A DNA stretch of 64,000 nt from Rapana venosa. Taxonomy: Eukaryota; Mollusca; Gastropoda; Neogastropoda; Muricidae. Of the stretch, positions 22,722-34,420 are shown in pieces (within the stretch, counting starts at the first letter, position 1; each line of letters starts with the position of its first letter). Made by a program: the position numbers and the translations under genes. The notes under the pieces were generated by a model. That model was not told the origin of the DNA. It saw nothing but the letters and a program-made list of their open reading frames with translations, and ran no database searches. Location of the stretch: NCBI GenBank assembly GCA_028751875.1, contig CM054143.1, positions 68,613,958 to 68,677,957 of the forward strand, in the 5' to 3' direction.

Positions 22722-23591
22722 GGGACCCTCCCCCCAGGGTTCAGTGTGGAGAAAACAGACACCCCTGCCTGGGCTGTACCCCACACATGACCCTCACCGC
22801 GCATCACCACAGTCAGGTCCTTCAGTCTGGTGCTGGTGCTACTAGCATTGGGGGCCGTAGACGGCTCCAAGGCGAGCCCATCCCCTCCACAGAGGCAAAC
22901 TGTCAACCTGCAACACACAACCATAGGGACGCACGCTTCTGTCACATCTTCTTGGCCACATTTGGCCCAGGCCAAAGCAGTGTACCAGAGACTGAGGCAG
23001 CTCACTGCCAAGGCCTACACTACAATGTTGTTATGTTTAACGTGTGTTTGAGATTGCCTTCAGCCATGACTAGCTCTCCACTAACAACCTGCACGTCTCG
23101 ACAATCCTCTGAAGGCACGTATGCTCCTATATGGAGAGGTACTTAAAAACATCACACACGCAAACTTCTCATGCAGTGTGCAATTTTTCAATCTAGCAGT
23201 GATTCCCAGGGGATGAGTAGTCAGAGTGCACGTTTCTGGGTGACCCCCAGAGTGTTAAGCTGGTCAATGTGCATCAACATCATTTGCGACATCACTGAAT
23301 ACTGAATATTTTGGGTATGCTGGATACAAAGTTCAAACTTTCATAGTGCGAACAATCTAGCCTAGCAGCCAACCCCGATTCCAAAACCAGAATTTCATTG
23401 GGGTGATTTGCACTTGAAAATGAAATGGCCGTATGTGGAAACCCTGAAAGTACAATGAATGGGTTTTTTTTCTTCAATTTTAACGTCTTTTCACTGGTAA
23501 GATATTAGACGAGGGAGACAGATAGGGAGGAAATGTGGGAGAAAAGGAATGCTTATGTGTGACTGACAGTTTGTTTTGTCACTTTGTAGTG

Positions 23592-25774
23592 AGAATCAGA
23601 TTCAGAATCTTTTACTCCATTAAGTCTATGTAGACTTATTTGACACATCATAAACATCAATTATAATTATTATCTATTTGAGGCTAAAAGTGATGTACAC
23701 TAAAAATCATGTTTATTTTACTTCTTCTTTTTTCTCTTTTATCCAACAAACCACTCATACATATATCTCATGATATCTGCTTGATATATGTCAAACTGTG
23801 ATATGTCACTTAATTTATGTACACAGATTATGCGTTCTTTGTCTGATCATTTGATTTTTTAATAAATTATTTCTGAGTTCATCATATAAAATTCATACAT
23901 CGAGTAAATGTAAATTCATCTTCTATTGTTACATTATCTACATTTTCTGTCCTCTTCTGGATATATTTTGGTGCCTCCCTTCTCTATCATTAAATTGTGA
24001 GAGTTTGTGCGAAATTTACAATTCTATCATCTTATGGTTTTGTTTTCATAGTTTTATTAAGTATGTACAGCTGTTTTTATCTTTTGGAGCATAATCATAA
24101 AATTTTAGTTTTGCAAACTCTTTCTTCTGTAGATCCAAAATGTTTTATACATGTCCTCAAGCTATTCTTCTAACAAATAACTCAACTATAGACATTAAAA
24201 GTACTTTGGTTTTCAGACATGTTTGAAATCCAATTGAGTACAGAATATTTTTCACTGTGTTGATCCATTTATCGTATGTATTCGTCGATACATATAGTCT
24301 ATACTAATCTGAAAAAAGAGACTGGTTTTGATTCTGTCAAATGAATCCAAAAGGATATTAATCTGCTTATTATTTTAAGGTCCAGTGGAAATCTTCCTAA
24401 TATCACACCAAAGTGGTTCGTACAAAATGCTTTTTTATGAACGCCTAGTAATTGTTTTACACAATTTTACATGAAAATTCTCATACAAAAACTGATTGCA
24501 TAAGCATGCCTTGAACAGTTTATTAACTATGAAATTATTCTCCCCTTTACAATAAAAAGGAAACCAAACTTTCTGCTCCACAGATAAAACAGGGGTTAAC
24601 AGTGAGTCGAATAAACGCATTATTAAGTAGTCTTTTACATTTTGTCCATGACTGCTTCTTTAAAAGGCGTATATTGCTTTTGTTGCTTTATATTACAAAA
24701 TAATCTTGGTTGCTTGAAATTTCCATTCTGATGTAAAACGATACCTGATATTTATAGGTTTCTACTGTTTCAATTACATGTTCACCAACTTTGACATTAA
24801 TGGAATTTTAGGAGGAGATCCTCGTAAAAACTAATACCTTTGTTTTTGTTTTTGTTTATCCTTAAACCCCAATACTTTGAATTAGAACAGTATTTCCTTG
24901 CAGTTTATTCAGTTTAGCTTAAGACCATTTTGATTGTTTGATAGTAATGCTAGGTCCATCAGCATAGAAGTAAATCAAGGAATTCTGTCTTTTGCGATTA
25001 TATATGCAACATCTATTCTCATCAATATGTTGAACAATTGTCCTTGACATATACATTTAAAAATTTAGAACGTAATTTATTTCCCTGATGTTACCCCCTT
25101 TTTGACTATGATTACAACTGTGAGTTTGCCTCGTATTTTTGTAAAATTGTTGCATATGGAAACTTGTTTTTTAATTGACATTAAACGTTTTTCCTGTAAT
25201 TCCTATTTCGTTTAACATTATAAAAGACCCTCATGCCCAACATATATCCAAAGCTTTCTGAAAATCTACAAGGCAGCAAAAATGCCTTTTAGTTTTACCT
25301 TTTAGTGCACTATCTTATTAAATGTTAAGTAGTGAGATAATGGTCCCAATGTTCTGCATGCTTATACTGAAACCAGCTGTTCTCTGACAATACTATTGTT
25401 TATTTACAAAATATCAGAGATCTATGATTCAGATTTGACAAAAAAGTATTCCAATATGTTTGTCAACAATATTCCTCTTAAGTTATCTGGTTTTATACGC
25501 ATCTGTTTTTATAAGATGGCATATACCCTCCTAACTTATCCAGTCACAGGGATAAATGCCCGTTTCTAAAAACTTAATTGAACAAATTACTGCATTGTCT
25601 CTATAACATTAGACGAAACTGAAATTGATCCATTTCGTTAGTTAATTCCATCTTTACCAGGCGATTTGTAGTCATTTAGCCTTTTGATTGTTTTTGTAAT
25701 ATTCCACCATGTAATTTGCTTATCTAGAATGGGTATTAGATACTTTTAAATCAATGAGCCGCTTGTACTTGCTT
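23592..25774 (-). pseudogene. Old antisense LINE, RT and 3' end (block A copy 2)
   Basis: Same reading as 7231-9417, including the AAGATTCTGAATCTGATTCT terminus. Here the reverse transcriptase is cut at 25774, so the N-terminal half and endonuclease seen for copy 1 are absent. Confidence 0.75.
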
Positions 25775-26686
25775 AATCCCCATACCCCAAAAGGGGGTGA
25801 AAGGGGGGAGTGAAAAAAAAATAATACAAACAAAATTTAAATTTGTCTAAATAAAAGCTTTACAAAAATTTTCCATTTTTGTTGTTTTTTGGTTTTTCTT
25901 CAAACGCAGTTTGGATAAACAAAACAATTTTATAAAAAACCATTTTAAAAAAGAAAAGCATGCACTGAAAATGTAAAGAACTAATCGAAAAAAGTTTTAT
26001 CTTTCTTTACCTTTACATCCTCTGATTCGAAAAAAAAGTTTTTCTCATGAACTTAAATATCCTTCATTGTTTCTTAATTTTTAAATTTAAACTATTTCTT
26101 TTAAAAATGCTATTTTACATGCATAACAAAAAAAAAACGTAAACAACATCAAAATTTCAATAGTTCAATGAAACGGGGCGGGATTTCCCTTCCTGCATTT
26201 TTTTCACGATGTTTCGCCAAACCTTTTCGACATGAACACAAATACAATACAAGAAGAAAATAATAACACACTACAACTTTTTTTTAACAGAATTATTGCC
26301 CAATAGTTGTATAACGGGAAATTTCTCGGTTCATAATTTACAACCCCCCCTAGCCCTTGTTTTTTCCCATGGGCCCCCAGTCCTTAAACTTGTACAACAA
26401 AAAAATTTTAATTCTAAATCTTTGAATTTATATAACCAATTTAAAAATAAAAACACAGCATTACTTCTTAAAAATGTCAGAGTAATGTCTGACACATAAT
26501 AAATCTTCGACAACCAAAATCCAAAGCATTTCGTTTACTCACTGAGGCACCATTTAAATTAGTAAAAAGGGGGGAAACTGTAGAAAATAAAAGGGAAATC
26601 ATAAAGGGGAACTAAGCAATAAACTCAACCGGGGTATTTGTTCAAAAACAGTTTTTCTTATCAGCTTTGGAATTTTTGACGATTAA
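25775..26686. other. AT-rich junction, poor sequence quality likely
   Basis: Poly-A and poly-T runs of 6-9 bases and doubled letters are frequent. No element or frame was recognised. The stretch joins the frayed end of block A copy 2 to the frayed start of block B copy 1, and looks like uncorrected contig ends. Confidence 0.55.
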
Positions 26687-27960
26687 TACGAAATTTCCAC
26701 CTTCTGCAAACTTAGTTTTCTAAACAATTAGCTTTACTACACTTTTTTAAACTCCCAAACCCCATCCTATCACTTACGGGAATTTCTTCTTTTCCAATGG
26801 TCCTATTAAAAAGTTTGTGTTGTTGAAGTCCCCAACAGATAGAAACAACACGAAAAATTCAGATCGTGCTTTCACCAGTACCATTCTTGCAAAATAATTC
26901 AATTTTAGTTATCTTAAACTTTTTATCAATTGGCATATAATTTTGTTTAGTTTTTTTTATATTTGGAAGAAAAGGGGGGCACAGGGGGCAAATTTCCTGT
27001 GCTTTCAGCACCTTTCCCCAGTGGGGGCCGTGGGCCTACCTAATGTCATCAAACCTTCTGGCCCCCAAATAAATAACTGAAAACAAAATCATGAATACAT
27101 TATCAGGGTTTCTGCGTTATTTTGTATGTGATCCACACAGACTTTAAAATGCAATAAAAATTTCCTCCCCATACTGACGAAAACACGGATTCAATGACAC
27201 GTCCAGCACGCCTATACAGCAGCGCTCAGTCAAGGTTCATGCAGAGTGCTAAAATTACGCGCCCCACCTTTTTACCCCACACCCCTCCCATTTCTTCACC
27301 CCTCCCATCCCCCTCCTCACAGCATCTCAAGCCCTAGTAGCTCTACAACATGCTCGCGTCAGCAGATCTGGGTCTATAATGATGGCAAAGCTTACATTAC
27401 CTAAGACAAAGCCCGCTGCGTGCGTCTGCGGCCTGCCTATCCTCTTACACACACAGCACACAGCCTAGCTAGATTGAGACAGCAAACAGACAAGATTTTG
27501 CCCCCAATTTGAGTCCCTTCAAAACTGATGAACACTACCCTAAATACAAAACAAAAGTTGATTTCAGCTTTAAAAATCAAACATTAACATTAATACCTGA
27601 CTTGCCAAGTGAAACTTAAATGAATTCAGGAAGAAAATGAGATCAATTACATCACTAACGCAGAAATGTTCATTCTCAATACTAAACAAAGAAGAGTTAT
27701 CTGGTGAGAACATCCATCCAACTACTGTTATTTTGTTTATAACGCCAAACCGACAAAGTGTTTTTAACTTGTTGTCCCAAAAAAATTCACGTACTCCACA
27801 ACAACAAGAGAACACTGCACTGAATACACCTGAATGTAGCGCTGAAGAAAATGACAACATATCACAAAGCAACTTAAAAGTTGGAATTAAAATCCGTGTG
27901 GCACTTTCCCCCCGATGAAACAAGTGGAAAGAACTCCGCGCTAGTTCTTGATGGCGCCAA

Positions 27961-27983
27961 ACTGACCAGTGCATCTGGTCAGT
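27961..27983. other. Perfect 9-bp hairpin next to an E2F-like site
   Basis: ACTGACCAG, a TGCAT loop and CTGGTCAGT form a perfect stem. Just left of it GGCGCCAAA, read on minus as TTTGGCGCC, resembles an E2F site. On the minus strand an open frame of 134 codons starts in the loop (27974 to 27570), with no recognised motif. It is also present at 44345-44367. Confidence 0.4.
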
Positions 27984-28064
27984 GCCAGAGCTAAAAATAG
28001 CACATCAGGGGTCAAGTTCCAGCGTCTAAGTGCAGCAGAAAATGGGGGGAAACGACTGCCGTGA

Positions 28065-28175
28065 CTGTACAAAATTGAAGAAAAACACGGATTCAATGAC
28101 ACTGTACAAAAGTGAAGAAAAACACGGATTCAATGACACTGTACAAAAGTGAAGAAAAACACGGATTCAATGACA
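28065..28175. repeat. Three 37-bp tandem repeats
   Basis: Unit CTGTACAAAA(G/T)TGAAGAAAAA followed by CACGGATTCAATGACA. A single similar core, ACACGGATTCAATGACAC, sits alone at about 27184. In block B copy 2 the third unit differs at several places, which is where the offset shifts by one base. Confidence 0.9.
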
Positions 28176-28542
28176 CTGCACAATCCACCCCACAGGGACA
28201 GCCCTTCATCACTTACTGGATGCACAGTGATCCAGCAGCAGCAAGGGGAAGGGAACTGTTTTCAGGAAGATGGCATCACACGCTGAGGGCCCATGCTGTG
28301 GTGAGGTCGGGGTCTGGTGGCTTCATCTCTTGACACTGCAAGGCTGGGAACATGGTGGTGACCCGATGTCACTGACCAGTTCACAGAAAACAGCACAGTC
28401 AACCACTGACAGCAGCAGGACACACATCACCACCAGGAATGATAATGAGGCGGACAAGTGCAGAAAGCTAGGGTCACAGCGCTGCACTCAGATGCTGACG
28501 GCCCAGTATCAAGCCACACAGAGGGTGCCCTTTACTTTTTCT

Positions 28543-28690
28543 GTTTAGGGATTTTAACCCTGGAGTGGAGTTCACATCAGTACTGACCTCCACCCCGAAG
28601 TCCTTTGGACAGACTAATAAAACAAGCCCCATGTGCAAACGCCCCAAACATCTTGGGCACACATTAATAAACACAGGGTGATTATTAAAA
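28543..28690 (+). mobile_element. SINE family S1, diverged copy
   Basis: Complementary to the S1 body in the order expected: CTGGAGTGGAGTTCACATCA, AAGTCCTTTGGACAGACTA, CAAACGCC and CATCTTGGGCACACATTAAT. It is older than the other copies. Repeated at 44926-45073. Confidence 0.65.
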
Positions 28691-29654
28691 AAAAATATCC
28701 CCAATACTGGTTTTTCGCTTTTCATCGTTTTTACCATAGCCATGTTTGCCAAATAATAAGGCTTCATACATCATAGTCAGAGAAAGATTTCCTAAGTAAT
28801 TAGCCAAACAGTATAAGTGAATACCCGAAGCATCAAAGCAACATGATACAATAGACAAAGCCCAGTAAATGAAGTAACCAACCTTCAGACTCAACATTTT
28901 AATTATTCCAAAATGTTAATAATAAGGTATATTACAGTGGATGTCAAGTCTAAAGGAAGAGGTGTGACCCTTCCCTCCCTAAAAAGCAGGGGTCAGGGGC
29001 GTGCCCCATCTGAAGCATGAAGCATTTTCCTTCCAAATCTAGACCAACTGTCTCTGGAAAAAGAAAACAATACCGTCAAGATCCTTTTTACTGCCTGAAA
29101 ACATCCACATGTCAAAGTCATTCGAAAATGTGTGGGATTTGTCAGCATGTGTGTTTTTTTTTTTTGCCTAGAATTTTTCCCCTTAACCCTTAGCCTGCCA
29201 AGGATTTTGCTTATAAATAAATAGCGAAAATCCTATTTGCCAGGAACTTTCCAGACAAATGGGCGATTACTGTTAGAAAAACAAAATACTTGAATTAATT
29301 CTGAACTAATGTACCATAAAAGTATATTCCTCTTAAAAAGGAAAATGAATCAATGTATATAAAATACTGTAATAGTAACATTAGTAATCATTAATATGCA
29401 TTAAGAAAGATATGACCAATAATATAAAAAGAAATTAGTTATCGCAAAGTCAGACACAATTACCAACATTCTGGAAAAGAGCTCGTGGCAGTGGGAAACA
29501 TGTTTATCTGCCATTCCAGAACAGCAATGCTGCAAGGGGGGGCCTAAAGGATTATTATCATAATACAGATAGCCAATACAGGGTAACATTCCAAACCTCT
29601 CTGTATAAAATTCAAAGACTTTTTCAATACTAAGTGGAAACAATCTCTCAAAGT

Positions 29655-29760
29655 AAACATGCCGGCACACACACACAGCAAGCATGTGCACACACACACA
29701 CGCACATACACACAATCACTTAGATCTCTCACTGTTCTTCTTGCTAAAGTACACCCACAT

Positions 29761-29819
<59 letters not shown>

Positions 29820-29820
29820 T
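29655..29820. repeat. (CA)n microsatellites
   Basis: Two CA arrays, the longer at 29763-29820. Identical in block B copy 2 (46147-46203). 27095-28064 and 28691-29654 around it hold no recognised gene. Confidence 0.95.
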
Positions 29821-29969
29821 AACAAAAGCACTGCTAACACAATATATCATCCAGTGCGAGAGATATATGTACAAAAAATACTATAGTTAATACACATAAC
29901 ATACATAAGGGGGCTATGATTGCCAAATGGTGTTAAGGTGGCAATCATGATAGAGCACAGCATAGTAAG

Positions 29970-30262
29970 GAAAGGTAACGGAGTCCCAATAACTATATGG
30001 TCGTAGTGAGCGAGGCTCAGAAGAACCTCACTTCTCTAGGCCAGCATATTGAGGGCGGCGCCCCACCTCTCCTCTCCCTCCGCATGCTTTACCTTCCCGA
30101 CCCTAAAGAGGGCAGGTACCCATTTACAGCTGGGTGTACTGGGGAACTGTACAGAACAAAGGCGCGCAAACGGTCACCCTCCAACTGGTAACCCCGCTCG
30201 ATGAGCTTAACTGGCTGGGGGAAAGCAAGTGCTCCGACCACTGAGCTATCCCGTCCCCCTTG
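29970..30262 (-). mobile_element. SINE family S2
   Basis: Minus-strand reading begins GGGGGACGGGATAGCTCAGT with a perfect box A (TAGCTCAGTGG; complement at 30238-30248). The box B region (GGTTACCAGTTGG) is weak. The body has AAATGGGTACCTGCCCTCTT, and the tail is GGTTACCTTTCC-like. Repeated at 46353-46645. Confidence 0.85.
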
Positions 30263-30653
30263 AATAGCATAGATAGGACTTCCATACAATTTTATATGAT
30301 ATTATACTGCCTGAATCCCACCTCCAAAATGTTATAGGTCATGCTGTAGGATCTTTAATTAGTTTTTATAGTGAGAAACTGAGATTATATCATTTTCACT
30401 AATTCGGGTTTAAAAAATGATATGAGTTTAGATACTTAACGTCTTCAGGTTTTCATTTTAAAACCAACACAACAGCACGTTTCCTAAAATAACTAGGCTA
30501 TATTATTTTCTTAACAAAGTTGGATACCATCTACTCAGTAAAGGAGCCAAGTCTTATTTTTCGTTACAACTGCTTTACTGGTCATGTTCTAGAAAATCCA
30601 CACTCACCAGATAAATACTACCACTTAATCACATCGAAAGCCCCTGTACTTAC

Positions 30654-30745
30654 TGAGGTCAGCAGTAAAAAATTGTCTGCAAATATGACGAAGTGCACAA
30701 AAACAATACTGTGACAAACAAACTCTGTGGTATTTTCCCCGCCAT
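30654..30745 (-). CDS. Candidate first coding exon, signal-peptide-like, unknown product
   Basis: On the minus strand ATACAAATGGCGGGG starts at 30745 and reads MAGKIPQSLFVTVLFLCTSS, a hydrophobic N-terminus like a signal peptide or membrane anchor. CA|GTAAGTA, a strong splice donor, follows at 30653. In the written sequence a TGA falls five bases before the donor, right after a run of six T. One T fewer would carry the frame into the donor as TADLS. A CCAAT/GC/ETS cluster lies 30-60 bases upstream. Product and later exons were not found. Repeated at 47037-47128. Confidence 0.4.
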
Positions 30746-30775
30746 TTGTATCGAGAAAATGTTAAACAGAGTTGT

Positions 30776-30805
30776 GATTGGGCGGAAAGTAGAAGGAACC
30801 GGAAG
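30776..30805 (-). promoter_or_regulatory. Candidate TATA-less promoter: ETS, GC and CCAAT boxes
   Basis: Minus strand: CTTCCGGT (complement of 30798-30805, an ETS site), then CCGCCCAATC (complement of 30776-30785), which joins a GC box and a CCAAT box. ATGGCGG follows at 30745. This combination is typical of housekeeping-type promoters in animals. Repeated at 47159-47188. Confidence 0.45.
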
Positions 30806-31054
30806 GTCAAAAACCAGTTTGGGTTTGTTTTCTTTTGACTTTCGATTTCCAGCCAGCATATATCAAGAGTCTGTGAGTTTTTATGTTTCTAGCTTTTTTA
30901 TGATGTAATTTAACTGGCATTTTTTAGTTATTATTATGATCTTATTCGTAGGATTGTGAAACCTGTCATTACTTCTTAGCAATTATTTCTGGAAGAGAAG
31001 AGTGTGTTGGTGTGTGTGTGTGGAGGATGGTGACCAAGCCAATGACAATGACAA

Positions 31055-31118
31055 ATTCTTTTATTTCGAGGATAAGGAATAAGCACTCATGGCTTTTTTA
31101 CATCAATTCCCGCCCGAG
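31055..31118 (-). mobile_element. SINE family S1, tail fragment
   Basis: TTTCGAGGATAAGGAATAAG and GGCTTTTTTACATCAATTCC match the S1 tail at 3170-3215. The rest of the element is absent. Repeated at 47438-47501. Confidence 0.65.
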
Positions 31119-31199
31119 GGAAGCATCTTAATAATAACCCCAATACTTTATACTCTCACACAGTAGCAACAAAGGAATAACCCTATTCAAACACCTACC

Positions 31200-31400
31200 C
31201 CACCCTAAAAAAAACAAACAAAAACAAACAAACAAAAGAAAAACCCTAAAGACACCCCCCCCCCCCCCCAAAAAAGAAAAAAACCCAACCAAAACAAACA
31301 AACAAAGTAAAAATCATTAAAAAACCAACCAACAAAAAGAAGAAAAAAAGAAGAAAAAAGAAAAGAAGAAAAACAAACAATCAAGAAGAAGAATAACAAC
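31200..31400. repeat. A-rich AAAC/AAG repeat with poly-C
   Basis: AAACAAAC and AGAAGAAAA runs around a poly-C run at about 31254-31269. No coding signal. Confidence 0.85.
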
Positions 31401-31624
31401 AAAACCAAGAAAAATATACAACAACCAAACTTAATAAGTCATAAAAAATAAACATCGAAACATTGTCATATAGTACATCCCATACATGTTACATATAACA
31501 ATAAGATATTGAAATAAGGCATTCAATACAACTTAAGTACAGCCGACAAGCCCAATAAATTTTAAAAAATAAAGTATGAATCCTTTATCAGATACACTAA
31601 AACTATAACAAAATGATAAAAGGT

Positions 31625-31658
31625 GAGAGAGACAGACAGAAGACAGACAGAGAGAGAA

Positions 31659-31701
<43 letters not shown>

Positions 31702-31985
31702 AGTGTGTGTGTGTTGTGTGTGTGGATGTGTGTGTTGTGTGTTGTGTGTGTGTGTGTGTGTGTGGTGTGTGAAGTTCAAGCAAGGAAAATTTTATTCAGA
31801 TGGTACACATTGAATAAGCAATGCAGTGCTGTTTTCATCAAGCCATCTATCTAAGACAAATTTCTTAAATGATTATACTTAAATACACATTATTGTCATC
31901 TCATTACCATTAAATAGACCAGTGAGTGATGGTGTGTGTGCTGTGAGTGTGTTGTGTGTGTGTGTGAGGTGTGTGGTGTGTGTTT
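31625..31985. repeat. (GA)n and (TG)n microsatellites
   Basis: (GA)n at 31660-31697 passes directly into (TG)n to about 31770. A further TG run lies at 31930-31983. Identical in copy 2. Confidence 0.95.
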
Positions 31986-32693
31986 TTCACAGATAATATC
32001 AAAATATAATTCTCAAAACAGTACACCACACCATCATGGGGGGTAATGAGAGAGCGGGGGGAGGGGGTATAGGGGGGGGGGGTAGATATCCAGGGGACCA
32101 TGACCAGATCTGGAGGATGATTTTCTGATCAAAAAACAATAATCCAACATTTTAAACAGTTGGTTTTTAACTGTTGATGTTGTCCCATAATCAGCCTTAA
32201 GAAGCTTCAGAGTATAGAAGGGAAAATTTGCTGATAGTTAAAACAATAAAGAGAAATGAAGCTGGAACACAGTTTGTGTTTTGAGTAACAGATTTTTTCT
32301 GTTTGACCGCACTGTGTGCTGATGTGTAACTATAAAGAAACTGACGCTGACCAAGTTTGTTTTCAGTACAGTTTTTTCTGTTTAGGACCACAACTGTGTG
32401 CTGGAGGGAGGGGTGCCCAACAGGATTGTGGGGTTTTTTTTTTTTAAAAATCAAGACAATTACGTGTGTGTGTTGTGTGTTGTGAGTGTGTGTTATTTAC
32501 ATTTGAATTTGTAAATATCTATTACTGTACTGGCTGCTGCAGTTATAGCCTAGATGAATGAAGCGCATGAATTGTTTTTACCAAATATTAAGGCTGTAGC
32601 AAATTCCATGTATTAACATTATTATTAATAATATTCTGTATATATCTTTAAAAAAAAATATAAATATTATCTGGTTATGGTTAAGGAGCAAGC
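31986..32693. other. Unassigned
   Basis: A G-run stretch at 32037-32085 and a short TG run at 32463-32497. 32250-32410 contains two similar 60-base pieces (CAGATTTTTTCTGTTTGACC and CAGTTTTTTCTGTTTAGGAC, each before ACTGTGTGCTG), an imperfect local duplication. Confidence 0.5.
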
Positions 32694-33042
32694 ATGTATG
32701 TATGTAATGTATGTATGAATGTATGTATGTGTGTGTGTGTGTGTGTGTGTTGTGTTGTGTGTGTGTGTGTGTGTGTATGTGTGTGTGTGTTGTGTGTGTG
32801 TTTGTGTTGTGTGTGAGTGTGAGTGTGAGTGTGGTGTGTGTGAGTGTTGTGTGTGTGTGAGTGTGTATTTGATAAAAAAGAGTGAGGTAAAACAAGTGCA
32901 GGTAACCATTACAACTCATTCCTATCATAAAAATGATTTTAGTCCAAGATTCAAAACAAAAAAAGTCCACTACAGGATAAAACTTTCGAAGGCAACATTA
33001 GGGAATATTTGAGTAAGACCATGCCTTTGGCCCTACCTACTG

Positions 33043-33079
<37 letters not shown>

Positions 33080-33294
33080 CCCACACAACACGCACACACA
33101 CACACACACAGATATATATATAAATATATATATAAATTATAATAATAATATATATATATAAATATATAGATATAATAGATATATAAATAGTTAGGGTTTA
33201 GGGTTGTTTTGTTTGGTTGTTAATTCATAGTGCAGATCTAGAGAGTGTGTGTGTGTGTGTTGTGTGTGTGTGTGTGTGTGTGGGTGTGTTTGTG

Positions 33295-33327
<33 letters not shown>

Positions 33328-33355
33328 TGTGTGTTGTGTGTGTTGTGTTGTCATG
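32694..33355. repeat. (TG)n, (CA)n and AT-rich microsatellites
   Basis: TATG/TG array 32694-32868, CA array 33049-33110, ATATATAA array 33111-33186, two telomere-like TTAGGG units at 33191-33205, TG array 33245-33352. All are copied in block B copy 2. Confidence 0.95.
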
Positions 33356-34023
33356 CTGTACTTTACAGTTTATAAACAGATTTCTTGGCTTGATTTTTTG
33401 TGTCATGTAGGGTTGTTTTTTTCTCTTCTTTTTGGATTTCCCAGTTTTACTGCTTGTTGTGGTTTTTTAGGTAGGGGTTTGGGGATTTTTCATTTCAATA
33501 AGCTGTTTGTTTTATTTTGTCTCTGACATAGCAAAAATTATTTATGTGGGTGCTTTGTTTTGTTTCGAGCAACAACCAGCCATTCACCAGGATTCTGAAC
33601 AGCATTGGCATGACGCTGTTGAACTGCCCTTTGGAAGGCAACATTCCTTCAGGAAATGCTTTAAAAAAATATAATTTATCTATGATTCAAGATAATTGGA
33701 AAAAGTACATCCATTCCATGTGTAGCACTTTTGTCATTTTGTCCTCCATTCCCAACGGGAAACACAATAATAATAATAAAAATAATAAATACTTAGAATA
33801 CAGCCCTATATCTTGCCCCCCCCCTCAAAAAAAAAACCCCCCAAAAACCCCCAAAACCAAAGCGCTTTCCTTCATCCTAAGTCCTTTTTTTTCCATGCAG
33901 ACAGTTACAATAAATAGATTTTTACAAATACAAATGTAAACCGACATAACAAAAACTCCACTACCTTAATAGTTTTACAAATTCAAATGTAAACCTACAT
34001 GGTTTTTACAACTCAAATGTAAA
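33356..34023. other. Unassigned, includes a 131-codon open frame
   Basis: The plus frame 33544-33939 starts MWVLCFVSSNNQPFTRI and has mixed composition to about 33770, then an AAT microsatellite and C/A runs. No motif was recognised. At 33900-34020 the text TACAAATTCAAATGTAAACC is repeated three times with small changes. Confidence 0.4.
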
Positions 34024-34420
34024 CACACGACACTCACACACACCAACACACACCATATCACACACATGCACACACACTCCAAAACGCGAACACACACGCA
34101 CACACACGCACGCACACCTACACACATACACACACACACACGCACACACACACACACGCCACGCACGCACGCCCCATGACACACACACACGCACACACAA
34201 CACACATACACACACACACTGCACGCCAAACAGCACGCCCATACACACACACACACACACACACCGCACGCACGCACGCACACATACACACACACACGCA
34301 CACACACACACACACACACACGCACGCACGCATCTCACGCACGACGCATACATACACACACACCATACACTACACACCCACACACACGCTACACACACAC
34401 ACATTACAGGTGGTACAACC
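34024..34420. repeat. Long (CA)n array inside a LINE 3' region
   Basis: About 390 bases of CA with CGCA and TACA variants, including many ACGCACGCACG pieces. It sits next to TTACAGGTGGT, the same junction (CACCACCTGT before TG) as in the sense LINE at 62600-62611, so it belongs to the LINE's 3' region. Confidence 0.85.

Larger units (their letters stand above)
21677..25774. repeat. Direct duplication block A, copy 2
   Basis: Repeats 5318-9417. It contains the CR1/L2-like LINE fragment (21786-22721), the unassigned segment with the signal-like frame (22791-23051) and the old LINE's reverse transcriptase and 3' end (23592-25774). Its left flank is ordinary unique sequence. On its right the match decays by indels from about 25638 and stops at GTACTTGCTT, in the middle of a LINE reverse transcriptase, followed by AT-rich junction text. 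Confidence 0.93.

Noticed and set aside
29600..29715. Minus frame ERLFPLSIEKVFEFYTERF resembling the start of a VASt-type lipid-transfer domain
   Set aside because: Only about 15 residues fit, the next residues do not, and there is no clear acceptor site. Chance similarity is likely.
33191..33205. TTAGGG-like units here and AACCCTAACCC at 39902
   Set aside because: Two to three units only; too short for an interstitial telomere claim.
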